DNA from: Taenia hydatigena
Lineage: Eukaryota > Platyhelminthes > Cestoda > Cyclophyllidea > Taeniidae
Assembly (NCBI GenBank): GCA_036345935.2
Contig: JADWOT020000004.1
Location: 7,412,168-7,476,167 of the forward strand
DNA length: 64,000 bases
Direction: 5' to 3'
In this document: one piece after another, positions 23,871-33,205 of the stretch
Layout of the letters: each line of letters starts with the position of its first letter
How positions within the stretch are numbered: position 1 is the first letter of the stretch
Made by a program: the position numbers and the translations under genes
The notes under the pieces: model-generated
What the model saw: only the letters and a program-made list of their open reading frames with translations
The model's database searches: none
Told to the model about the DNA's origin: nothing

Positions 23871-25454
23871 GTTATTAGTAGGCATTTTAAGTGTCGACTT
23901 TCTTCTTTTACACAGGTACTTGCTGGAGTAAACGCAAAGGCCTCTTAATGTGACTGTTGAGACGTTTACTAAGGTGCAATTTAGCTACATGACACTATAA
24001 GTGATAAGTTATGACCGTTTTAGCAGTGTGTGAGGCTGTGTTTTTTTGTATTAATGACGTTGGAGATTGATTGGTGGGGTGCAATTTGGTTGAGAGGAGT
24101 TATAGTCTTACCGAGTGCTTGGCAATTACTTGCTTGGTGCTTTTGTGCGGTCAAGCACGCATTACATGCATACGTTTGTACTTATATTTGTTCTGTCTTT
24201 ATCACTCCATATGTTAGGCTAATCGTTTCAGAAATAGCTGCAGTCGCTGTCAAGACTTTTTGTTTTCCATTTGCATTGCCTAATCGCGTTGATTTTTCAC
24301 TACACAATCCTTCTTGCGAATAAGTAGGATCGTTTTTGCTGTTTCCAAGTGGTTATTTATTAAATCAAAAATGAGTTTTGATTCATGCGGTGGGATTTGT
24401 TAAAGAGACTTGTGAGGAGTTTTAACGTTGTTCATTATTTCCTTGCTAGTATTCATCTTGTTTATAAATCTTATCCTCCACTTTCCTTTTCCATTTTCAT
24501 GCTAGAATAGACGTTGAAGAAGAGGAAGAGGAAGAAGAAGGAGATGGAGATGAAGCTGTAGCAATGAGCGTGAACCTCGCCTTCGCTATGACTTCGCGCA
24601 TTCCCTAGGTAGGATTGGATTGAGTTGTTGGTGCCTTTTATGGGTGCAGTAACAGAATGGATGTGCGTTGTTCTTATGTTGGGTGGAAAGGTGCTTTTCC
24701 TGTTTACCTGTGTGGTGAAGGGTGCGCTATTGTCATGACTGTGATATGCGTGCTGTTGGAGCAGCAGCGCATAGAGATGGCGGAGAACTGGGGGTGGGAC
24801 GAGGGTAATTTGTTGTGTTGATGTGATTCTTGCTGCGAAAGGTGTTGTGTAGAGGGCCTCGGTGATGGTTCAATCGTAGGTTTTTTCGGCTTTGGCGGCA
24901 CGAGTTGGTGTCTGAGTGAGTGAGTAGGAGGGCGAGTGAGTGAGGTAGACGCAGCAGCAGGAGTGGGGCTAGTGGGAAGCTTTGGAATCACTACGCAGAC
25001 TGTACTTTGTAGCAGTCTTAAGCATTTGCTTGCTAAGTCGTTTCTTTTCTATCAGCAGTTATGTTCGTTGGTGTTAGCTTTGCAGCGCATTGGACTGTCA
25101 CACGTCGATCTGTGCATTGCTTGATTTTTTTTCCCTTTTCAGATGCTACAAACTTACTGTGGTGATGGTGAAGTAGCATTTGATGATTGTGTGGAGTGAT
25201 GGTGGGCAGTGCGAGATGTTGGAGTGATTCGCGGCGTTGGCGTTGGCGGTGGTGGCGTCTCGGTCTCGGTTGTGTGGTGTAGGTGTCGGCAGGCATGGAC
25301 GACAGGGACTACTACTGCTATTATGTGAGCATCTCTTTGTTTTCGAGGGGCATGGGTAGTTGAGTGGGTGGATGGGGAGGGTGGGGTGGCGGAGAGGGAG
25401 GGGAGAGACTAGGGGAGGCGTGTCGTGTTTATGTGTGCAAGAGTGAAGGTGACG

Positions 25455-25512
25455 CTCTCTTGCGACGGCGACGGCGACGGCGATGGCGACGGCGACAACG
25501 ACGACGACGATG
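25455..25512 (+). repeat. (GCGACG)n / (GACGAC)n tract
   Basis: About eight GGCGAC-type hexamers grading into GACGAC units. It ends at the ATGACGAATCG sequence and lies in a G-rich region. Confidence 0.85.
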
Positions 25513-25939
25513 ACGAATCGAAGTGCTATGGGTGAGAGGTCACCGGTGGTAAGTGCGGCATATTTTGCTTTCGAAGGTAGGGGGATGTTGTTGCTGTGGG
25601 AGGGTGGCAGTTAATTTGTTGCTGACTGTATAGGTGATGAGTGGTGACGCTGGTCTCGCTACTACTGCGACGTGGCCTTGAGAATGCGAATGGGTTGAAA
25701 AGGCACAAGTAGGTAGCTGTGGAGAGGAGGAGGGGGAGGGGAGGGGAGGAAGTGGGAGGGGCAAGGCGGGGGCGGATTGGGGTCGCAATGCGGCTGTGGT
25801 GCACTGCATGGATGGATTGGCGGTGGTCGCTTGTGTCGTCATGAGGGTAGGGTGTGGCTCTGCTGGTGTGTGCTTTGCGCTAGGAGAGGGGTGTGGTGGG
25901 GAAGCATCTCCGTCTTAGAACTCTTTTTCAATGTTGCAG

Positions 25940-26198
25940 GTGCAACGGCTTGGAATGCTTGGAAGGCGAAGGAAGGATTGTGATACTGCACGGCACAGAC
26001 GGTTGGTGGACGCAGCTACATCGATGGAAACGGCGGCTCAATCGTTCTATTCTCTGCCTCCTCCACAGAGCTTTGCTTCTACCTGTGTTGGTGCGTATGC
26101 CTGGACATCACTGATGGGGACATTTATTCATTCCTTCATCCAACGATCGCTATCGCAACAACAGCAGTTTCATCAGTCCTTTTGGGCTGCCCAACTGG
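25940..26198 (+). CDS. candidate exon, unit 1 of a tandem pair
   Basis: Bounded by acceptor TTTTTCAATGTTGCAG and donor CTGG/GTAAGG. The frame includes VDAATSMETAAQSFYSLPPP, QSFASTCVGAYAWTSLMG and a Gln-rich SLSQQQQFHQSFW. It is related at the protein level to the exon 0.8 kb downstream (FYxxPxPQSxxS..AWTS), and the intronic sequence before the acceptors is related too, so a tandem duplication produced both. Unidentified; composition suggests a disordered protein. Confidence 0.35.
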
Positions 26199-26742
26199 GT
26201 AAGGGGCCAATGTTGATTTTTTGCATCAGAAACGACTTGGATTTGCGGTCGAACTAACCAGTAAGAAGGTTTAGACGCATTGAAAGGTGTGGATTTTATT
26301 CTTGCCAGCTGTAATCACGGAGAGAAGAACGCTGGTTCCTCGCTAATGCGAAAGCCAAACTTGGCGTCAGAAAAAAGCGGATGGGTAAGCACTTTTGGTA
26401 GACTGTGGCCTTCACTTCAAAAAGTCGTTGGATGAGGAAGTGTGGCGATTAGGTGTTGTTCGGAGCAATGGAGTCAGTCCTTTTACTCACGTGGTTCATT
26501 GTTTTTCCACTGTATAGCACAATAGGCGGTAAATGGGGACTGTTTTGTTAGTTTGTGGGGTTGTTTGTGCCTTGAACGACGTTGGGAGTGTGCATAATGG
26601 GGTAGGGGGTTGCGGTAAACTGCTTGGGTAGACTGGCGGTGGTCCCTCGTGTTAGTGTTGATTTGCGCTTTGCTGTGAGAAGGAGGAGGAAGAGCAGAAA
26701 GTGGAGGCATTTCCATCTGACAACTCGTTGTCAATATTCTAG

Positions 26743-26931
26743 GTGCCTGAAGGACGGGGATTTGGAGAGTCGTTGACGGCGCTAGTTCGACCTTTCTATG
26801 CTTCGCCTACTCCACAGAGCCCCACTTCTGCGATTGCAGCTGCTGCTGCTACTGCCACGTGTGCGTGGACATCACCGACCGACGATGCGATGGGATGTGG
26901 GTGGCTTAACAGCAAGTGCTATGCGCAATAA
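26743..26931 (+). CDS. candidate terminal exon, unit 2 of the tandem pair
   Basis: Acceptor TCAATATTCTAG, then VPEGRGFGESLTALVRPFYA, SPTPQSPTSAIAAAAATA, CAWTSPTDD and TAA after KCYAQ. Shares the FYASPTPQS / CAWTS core with the upstream unit; the alanine run is a CTG/GCT repeat expansion. Unidentified. Confidence 0.3.
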   Translation: MPEGRGFGESLTALVRPFYASPTPQSPTSAIAAAAATATCAWTSPTDDAMGCGWLNSKCYAQ

Positions 26932-27129
26932 CATCGGCTTGAGTGTTGAACTTGCTCTTAAATAACAATCTTCCTTTTGAGTACTTTACTGAATTTCAGC
27001 TGAAGATTGTTGGGACCTCTCTGAGCAGTTTTGGAAGGTTGTGGTGAACTATTTTTTGTGGTTGCACAGTCAACAGCGTGGGACTAAAGCTTGACGAGAG
27101 GACGACGCGAATGCCGATAGCTTGGCAAA

Positions 27130-27700
27130 CACGAAGGCGCAAACCCTCACAGAGTGAGGTGGCGGAGAATGAGGCAGTTGTTGCAGAAGAGTTCGGCCAC
27201 TTGATTAATTTGAAGGGATCATATTAGTTGAGATTTCTATCGAAAGTGATATTGGTTGGTGGGTTGTTAAGAAGTAGTCAGTGAATTAGTTGGGGATGCA
27301 AGGAGTTGCGCCACTTGTGACCCTGTTTAGAGAAGTCATTTCCTGTACCATGACCTAGTTGCTAGTCCTCCTTCATCATTTGCTTGGATGCATGGAAGTC
27401 AAGTCGGCATAGACAGACCACAGTGGGCTTCTTTTCATCCCATCAACCATCGCTCCTTCCTCGTCATTCATCAAGAATGACTTGAAAGATGTGCTTCAGT
27501 TTCCCATCAGGTTGACTTAATGTGGAGGGGGAGGGCTGCCTGGAAACAAAGTGTCTTGTTATAATGTGAAGGAGATGGCGTCACACAACTCAACGACCAT
27601 AAGACATAGTCGGGATGTGGTATTGAATGCTTCGAAGTGGGCGTTGGAGAGTGAGGAGCCCAAACCGACAGTAAGGTGGAATCTGTGGCATCGCAGCCAT
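27130..27700 (+). pseudogene. gene Y, arm R copy: broken
   Basis: Plus strand reads SEVAENEAVVAEEFGHLINL, then KGSY and a TAG where the L copy has Cys. The second exon has TAG and TGA stops (..TLFREVISCTM..) and a frameshift near 27510. The short intron and the GTAAGG donor (27670) persist. Downstream sequence continues into the diverged Z copy. Confidence 0.55.
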
Positions 27701-27789
27701 CCTGCCGCCTACTAAGTGAAAAGTGAGATAAGGCGTTCGTCTAATGAACAAAAGAGATGTATTTGAAGAAACAAGAAGAAGAAGAACGA

Positions 27790-28390
27790 GAATAAGAAAG
27801 GTGGTATGTGGGTTGCCAAAGAAGCGAAGAAGCTGTCTGACGCAAAGCACCTCAGACGACGAATGTTCATGTGGAAGTAGAGGGAGTGGGACAGAATGGG
27901 CAGAGTGGGCAATGTGGGCGGAGGGCAAACTCGCAAGCAGTCGCATCTGATGTGAAGTTTGGTGGATTGCAACAGATACTGCAAGTCGTGGCTGACGGTG
28001 GCGAAATGGAAGGAGCCGACGCATCAGCAACAGTCGTCTACGGCACAGCCGAAGGTCCGGATGAATGCAAATGGGAGGAAGCGGAGGGGTGAGATGTGAA
28101 CACGAAAGCAGGAATGGAGACGGTGGAAGACAAGCAGCTACTCGAGGAAGAAGAGGAAGGGAGAAAGGAAGGAAGGAAGGAAGGAAGGAAGGCGGGGAGG
28201 GAGGGAGGGAGAGAGAGAGAGAGAGGGGAGGCATCGGAACGGAGAAAGAAGTGAAGAACGAGGAGACATCACGCATGGCGGTGAACAACGGCATCGGCGA
28301 TGGCAGCAGGGGCACAATTGTCGACTCTGACGGTGGACATGGGCGAGACATTGTTGGCACCGGGACATCTCAACCGAACACTAAATGAAA
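27790..28390 (+). pseudogene. diverged second copy of gene Z exon 2 (arm R)
   Basis: Parallels gene Z exon 2: CQRSEEAV, stop, APQTTNVHVE.., ASDVKFGGLQQILQ, ATVVYGTAEGPDECKWEE against Z's TTYGVTDLPDEYEWREE, and EKEVKNEE against EKEVKKKE. The early TGA is shared with the L copy, so the break predates the arm duplication. The acceptor is also lost. Convergent with intact gene Z. Confidence 0.55.
28165..28240 (+). repeat. (GGAA)n-(GGGA)n-(GA)n purine tract
   Basis: About 75 bases of nearly pure purine in three successive repeat types. Such mirror-like tracts can form triplex DNA; that is general knowledge, not tested here. Confidence 0.9.
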
Positions 28391-28484
28391 AAGGAGAGAA
28401 AAAAAATAGGAAGGTAAGAGAGACGGATGGACGAACGGAAGTCCTTCGCTCTTGGCATGGGTAGAGGTCATCATCGTCATCTAC

Positions 28485-28610
28485 CTCCTGCTGCTGCTGC
28501 TGCTACCGCTGAGTCAACTGTGACAACTACAGTGTCCCTAACAATCACAACAACGACAACAACAACGCCCTTCTCCTCCTCCTCCTGCTGCTGCTGCTGC
28601 TGCTGCTCAT
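28485..28610 (+). repeat. CTG and CTC/CAA trinucleotide repeats
   Basis: (CTG)n at 28488-28503 and again at 28585-28609 (eight units), with CAACAA and CTCCTC tracts between. They lie just past the 3' end of gene Z. Confidence 0.85.
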
Positions 28611-28707
28611 AGTGCAGATGCTGCTGCATTAACAGGAAGGACAATGCTCTCACCAACTTGACTTGGTGTGAATTGGTGGTAGGCAAGAAGCACACTTTGC
28701 TCCATCA

Positions 28708-29692
28708 TCAATGCATCATGGAGTCTGTAAACCGGTGTCGGTGTCGGTGTGGGTGTTGGTGAGGTGGTCCCTTGTGTTGTTGGTGCCACGCGAGTCCACC
28801 GATTGAGTTGGTGAAGAGTCGACGCCACCTGCCGCTGCGCGTCTTCTTTGCTTTGCCGTGTACGTGGTGACCGCTCTCCATGATGACATTGTGCGTCTTC
28901 TCCTTCTTCTTCACCTCCTTCTCCATTCTCCCGTCCTCCTCCTGCTCCTGCTCGTGCTCCTCCTCCTCCTCCTCCTGCTCGTTCTCCTCGCGCTGCCCAT
29001 CCCGCACCTGCGCCTGCTCCCGCTCACGCTCCACCCGCTCCTCCCGCTCCACTCGCACCTCCTCCTCCTTCTCTTCCTGCTGCCCGTCCTTCTCCCACTT
29101 CGAACGGCCCTTTGTCTCCATCCGTCTTCTCATCCTCCTCCTTTCAGCGCAAAGGCCCTTCGCGCTATCCACACCACCACCTCCTCCTCCTTCTTCCCTC
29201 CATTCGTACTCATCCGGAAGGTCGGTAACACCGTAGGTCGTGTCTGCGGCGCCGGTATCTCCTTCCGTTTCTGCCGACCGTCGCTGCCGCCTCCGCATCG
29301 AATGACTTGGAGGCGAGGCGAAGAATTGCAGTATCTGCTGGAACCTCACCAGCTTCGCATCAGATGCGCCAGTCGAGTTCTCCATCTCCTCCACCTGCTC
29401 TATCTGCTCCACTTGCTCCACCCGCTCTTCTTCCACATGAACATCTGTCTGAAGTGCTTTGTGAGAGACAGCCTGTTGGCGTCTTTGGCAACCTGCATGA
29501 CAATGAGGTTAGTAGAGGTGTGTGTGAAGGCGAGCACCTACCTCTCCTCGTGGACACTGCTTGCGCCATGTCCACGAGGGTCCACGCGTGAAAGAAAAAG
29601 CGCAAACGAAAAATGCCAAAGTAACTGGAAAGCCAAACTGAAATGTAGATCAACAGAAAGAGCATTTCTGCATACAGCCGATTCGCAAACAT
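28708..29692 (-). CDS. gene Z, arm R copy: intact, glutamate-rich coiled-coil protein with N-terminal hydrophobic segment
   Basis: Two exons, 29692-29542 and 29492-28708, give 311 aa. ATG has A at -3. The 49-bp intron has donor GTAGGT, branch site TACTAAC and acceptor CAG, all identical in arm L. Residues about 9-28 (EMLFLLIYISVWLSSYFGIF) form a signal-peptide or signal-anchor-like hydrophobic segment. Then MAQAVSTRRG spans the splice. HVEEERVEQVEQIEQVEEME is a short coiled-coil-like heptad region, TTYGVTDLPDEYEWREE follows, then a long Glu/Arg-rich run and a His-rich tail (HQHPHRHRHRF). No known domain recognised. The antisense strand is also open over much of exon 2 (28858-29712), which low complexity makes likely. 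The splice signals favour this strand. Confidence 0.5.
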
Positions 29693-30083
29693 TGTTGTGG
29701 CGGTATGTTTGAGTGCGTGACACGATCAATGGAATCAATCGATAGCCTCAAATTTGAAATTGAGCAGCGCTTTCTGTGTGGTGACTACACTGCCTTGACG
29801 CTGGATTGTGGTGCAGGTTTGCGGCTAATGATGAAAATTATTACTGGCACGACTGGAACGATGTACTGCCTTGTGGTGTAGGTGAGGTGTAGGTGCGTTG
29901 AATGTGCTTGTGGAAGTGGTAGCAACCACCCACAGCGATGAGGCTGTACTGTCGCTTCACAATGCCAGTGAGCTAGAAATGCGGTTGGGATGCAAGTGGA
30001 ATAAAAGTGTTACTTGAATGACTATAGCAGTGGGTTTCTGTTGCTGCGTGTGACGGGAAGACGGGTGTGAGTGTTGAAGGCAT

Positions 30084-30389
30084 TTATGCAGCACATCCAC
30101 TATGTGCATTTTCGATGGTGGTGGTAAGGAAAGAACCAACACATACCACACCGGTGGGACAGCAGGCTTGCATTTCAGAGAATAGGAGGAAAGGGGAAGG
30201 GAGGACGGAAGGAAGGAAGGAAGGAAGGAAGGAAGGAAGGAAGGAAGGAAGGGAGAAATAATTGTTATGATGTGTCACACATGCACGACGGTGGTTGGTA
30301 GTCGTAGGATAGAATGATAAATTGGTGAAAATAGATCTCGTTGGACTTGAGGTGGTGCATTTGAATGTGTAGCTTTTACTTTGAGTCAT
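30084..30389 (-). CDS. small conserved ORF upstream of gene Z (arm R)
   Basis: Counterpart of 14752-15018: same ATG, same stop, 101 codons. The extra residues are a (TTCC)n tract read as repeated LPSF. CCPTGVVCVGSFLTTTIENA is shared. A tetranucleotide repeat inside an ORF would usually break frame; here the net change is 39 nt. Confidence 0.28.
   Translation of the reverse strand: MTQSKSYTFKCTTSSPTRSIFTNLSFYPTTTNHRRACVTHHNNYFSLPSFLPSFLPSFLPSVLPSPFLLFSEMQACCPTGVVCVGSFLTTTIENAHSGCAA
30207..30252 (+). repeat. (GGAA)n microsatellite
   Basis: Eleven to twelve perfect GGAA units, absent or very short at the matching place in arm L (about 14890-14930). Confidence 0.95.
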
Positions 30390-31936
30390 TGCCTTATTGG
30401 TAGGGCTGTCTTTTGATGGGTCTACATATCTACCATAAGTTGTTGCATCCAGTCGCCAGAATCGTGCAAATTCGTGAGGCCTCTCATTGTCAGCACTGTG
30501 GTTCCCTTCATGAGGGACATTATTATTCGCCCTGTGGGGAGTAACATACTCCCGATAAGTGAACTAAAGTCTTTTCAATTTGATTAATTGAGCAATGGCT
30601 TTTTCAAGCAGAGTCATTCAACGAAAATATTTGCAGTGGGTAGGGGGCACAATTGTACTATTGCCGCTAATGCTGCTGCTGCTGTTCCTAGTAGTAATAC
30701 GAATACTTCCCTTATGATTGTTATTGCTGCTACTATTGGTACTACCAAACTATTGCTGCTGTTGCAACCAGTAGAGGCGCCTTCCTTCCTTCCCTACTCC
30801 CTTCCTTCCCTTTGACTATGCAGGGTATGTTAATTGATTGGCAGTGGGGTGGAGACACCACGCATCTATGGAATACTGTCGAGGTTATCAAAAACCTGTC
30901 AAGCAATAGAGACTGTTAGTGCTGCATGTGTACGTGTGCACTGCAATGCTTGCTGGCAATTGTAAACACTCCGATTCCGTTCTCACCTGGACAGTTCAAT
31001 TTCGAGTCGCTATCATGCAAGCGGTTTTGATGGGCAAAAGGAGAGACACAATAATGTCATCTTTTAGCTCAGCATGTGGAAGATTCAAGTTAGTTCACAT
31101 AAATTACTTGGCCAAATTCATCACCCTCTTTTGCTTATCTTCCTTGGCCTCCATTTATCGCTCACCTCTTCTTCGCCTCATTCTATCCATTCGACGCACT
31201 ATCACGTCTACCTCAATGCAGTCGGTCTCCCTACAACTCACGCATCGCGTACACTCAACGAGGTCAAATGACACAGACACACACACGTGTGAGGTGTGGT
31301 CACGCGGTCCCCCTCTCCACCCACTCACCCACTTACCCACCCACTTACCCACTTCCACAGGGATGATCTCGCAGGCCAGCCCACGATTGCGTCTCATGTT
31401 TTAAGGCCAACAACCCCAGCATTACCAAACTCGTATAAATCTACACGTTGTGATTTTGTGTACATGGGCTGCGTCTCCCTCCCAACATCTGCGTATGCCT
31501 CAGTGCATTCAGCTATTTTTTTGCATTCTCTAACGCAGTCATTCATCCACCCACCCACCTACACTTACCAGTCACTTCGTCCCATCACAGAGCCACCATC
31601 ACTGTCTTTTCACATCGCCTTTCCTCTTCGCATTCCATAACCCATAACCACGTCAGCCGCTGAGACTACAGTCCCTGCTCAATCACACGCCACCCTCTTC
31701 CACTCCCAACACTTCACCCTCCTGCTCTCCCACAAAACATTCTGCTTCGCAAACCAACCTGCACTGCCACACTCTGCCATGCAGTAGGAAAGTACACTCC
31801 ATCATTACATCCTCTCTCCACTCGTCTCACAAGACTCTTTCTTTATTCCTCCATTCAACCATCCGAATCAGCCTATTCGATATGTGCAGTTGGTGGAGGT
31901 GGTGGTGGTGGTGGTAGAGATGGTGGTGATGGTGGT

Positions 31937-32901
31937 TTACGAGCCATGAGCAATTTTATCTCCTCTGTCTGGTGGCTCCGACGCAGATGACGACGTGGTA
32001 CTCTCAGCGCTCCTCCTCAAACTCAAAACGTAGCACGCAAACTCCAACAACTCCATTGTGTTGTAGTAGTCGGTATCGAAGCGCTTGCAGCACCGTAGAC
32101 GCCACTTCGCACTCGTGTTGGCCAGTGGCCTATTCTCAATGTCCTCTATACTGTCCACGAAAGTGGAGAGCACCTGCATGTCTTCTTCCGCATCACGCAC
32201 GCCGTCTCTTACGACTGCAATGACTAGTACTTGATGCGGTTTTATAATGTCAAGAAGGCTAATGACGTTGTCCATCAAATCAAAATCCCTCTCCAGTTCG
32301 TAGATAAAACAATCATAATGGCGGAGGTGGTCATGAAAGTCCTCTTTTGAAATGCGCACTTTATGCATGAAGTTGCCTCTTGCCGGGTGGTATTCAAAAC
32401 AAGAACCACTCAGTCTAGAGTTAGGGTCCATAATGAAAGGATTCCTTCCAATAAACTGTCAGCGGCGAGAGTACAATTAAATTCAAGCATGTGAGGAGAA
32501 TCCCAAAATCCTCTCTCACCTGTGTCGAGGGCTGTGTACACATTGTCCGCAATAGGCAGCAGACAGCAATGTACTGTCGGCTTGATAAGGTAACGACCAT
32601 GTTGAGAAAGGAATGGTTGGAATGAATCCACCTCTTCCATGTGATAATGCACTGCCGAAACTGCACATGTTCTTGTCAAGCCACTTCCACCCACTGATGT
32701 AGCGATTGAGTGCCTCACGCTAACGACGACTTCGCAGTATCCACCTCCAATGTGGCATTGCCTTGCAAACATTCATGAAGTCGGGAACATTCAGGAAGTG
32801 GTATATTTGTGGTGCCGATTCGGGTGGCGGTTGGATGACTTTGCGATGTGAATCATCATCCTCGGCCCAAATGTCAACGAAAGTACATTTTGATTGGTGG
32901 C
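31937..32901 (-). pseudogene. F-box-like gene, copy 1
   Basis: F-box proteins are substrate adaptors of SCF ubiquitin ligases. From acceptor CTTTTCTCAG (exon at 32901) the minus strand reads PPPESAPQIYHFLNVPDFMN, VCKAMPHWRWIL, then an in-frame TAG (32722-32720) and ALNRYISGWKWLDKNMC. It shifts to a second frame (VCCLLRTMCTQPSTQVRE..) and back to the first for 164 open codons (31937-32431), including GNPFIMDP-like, YDCFIYELERDF, VLVIAVVRDG and SAKWRLRCCKRFD. The layout matches 55029-56057, where F-box is clearer (DLPPELGLRISKYLELRDLM). One stop and two frameshifts indicate a pseudogene, though the 164-codon tail could still be translated. Confidence 0.6.
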
Positions 32902-33164
32902 CTGAGAAAAGTACAGGTGAGGGGTATTGAAATGAAGCGAGGAAACGTGAAGATGGTGTAGAATGAATGTCGGTAAGTGAAGAAAGTAGAGATTACCGAA
33001 ACGCAGCATTGTCGGGAAGGTCGGAAGCGTAGAATGACTGCGTGACACAGACGTCGAGGTTGATATAGCTTCCGTTAGAGGGAGGTAGGGCGGGAGAGAG
33101 CGAGGGCGAGGACAGTCATTTGGCTGACCTCAGTGACGTGTTCGCGCATTGGTTGTCACGTCTT

Positions 33165-33205
33165 CGTGGTCGTGGTCGTGGTCGTGTTCGTGGTCGTGTT
33201 CGTCT
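33165..33205 (+). repeat. (GTGGTC)n tract
   Basis: Six to seven GTGGTC-type units; shorter at 49725-49750 in the copy at 49 kb. Confidence 0.85.

Larger units (their letters stand above)
23871..27089. other. asymmetric spacer between R' and outer arm R
   Basis: About 3.2 kb with no inverted partner on the left side. It is GT/GA-rich on the plus strand from 24.9 kb on, with many short purine and hexamer tracts. It contains the duplicated exon-like units at 25940-26198 and 26743-26931. No other coding is defensible. Confidence 0.5.

Noticed and set aside
28858..29712. 284-codon Leu/Pro/Ser-rich plus-strand frame
   Set aside because: Antisense of the purine-rich gene Z exon 2; CTC/CTT composition keeps it open. 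Kept only as the antisense question in the findings.
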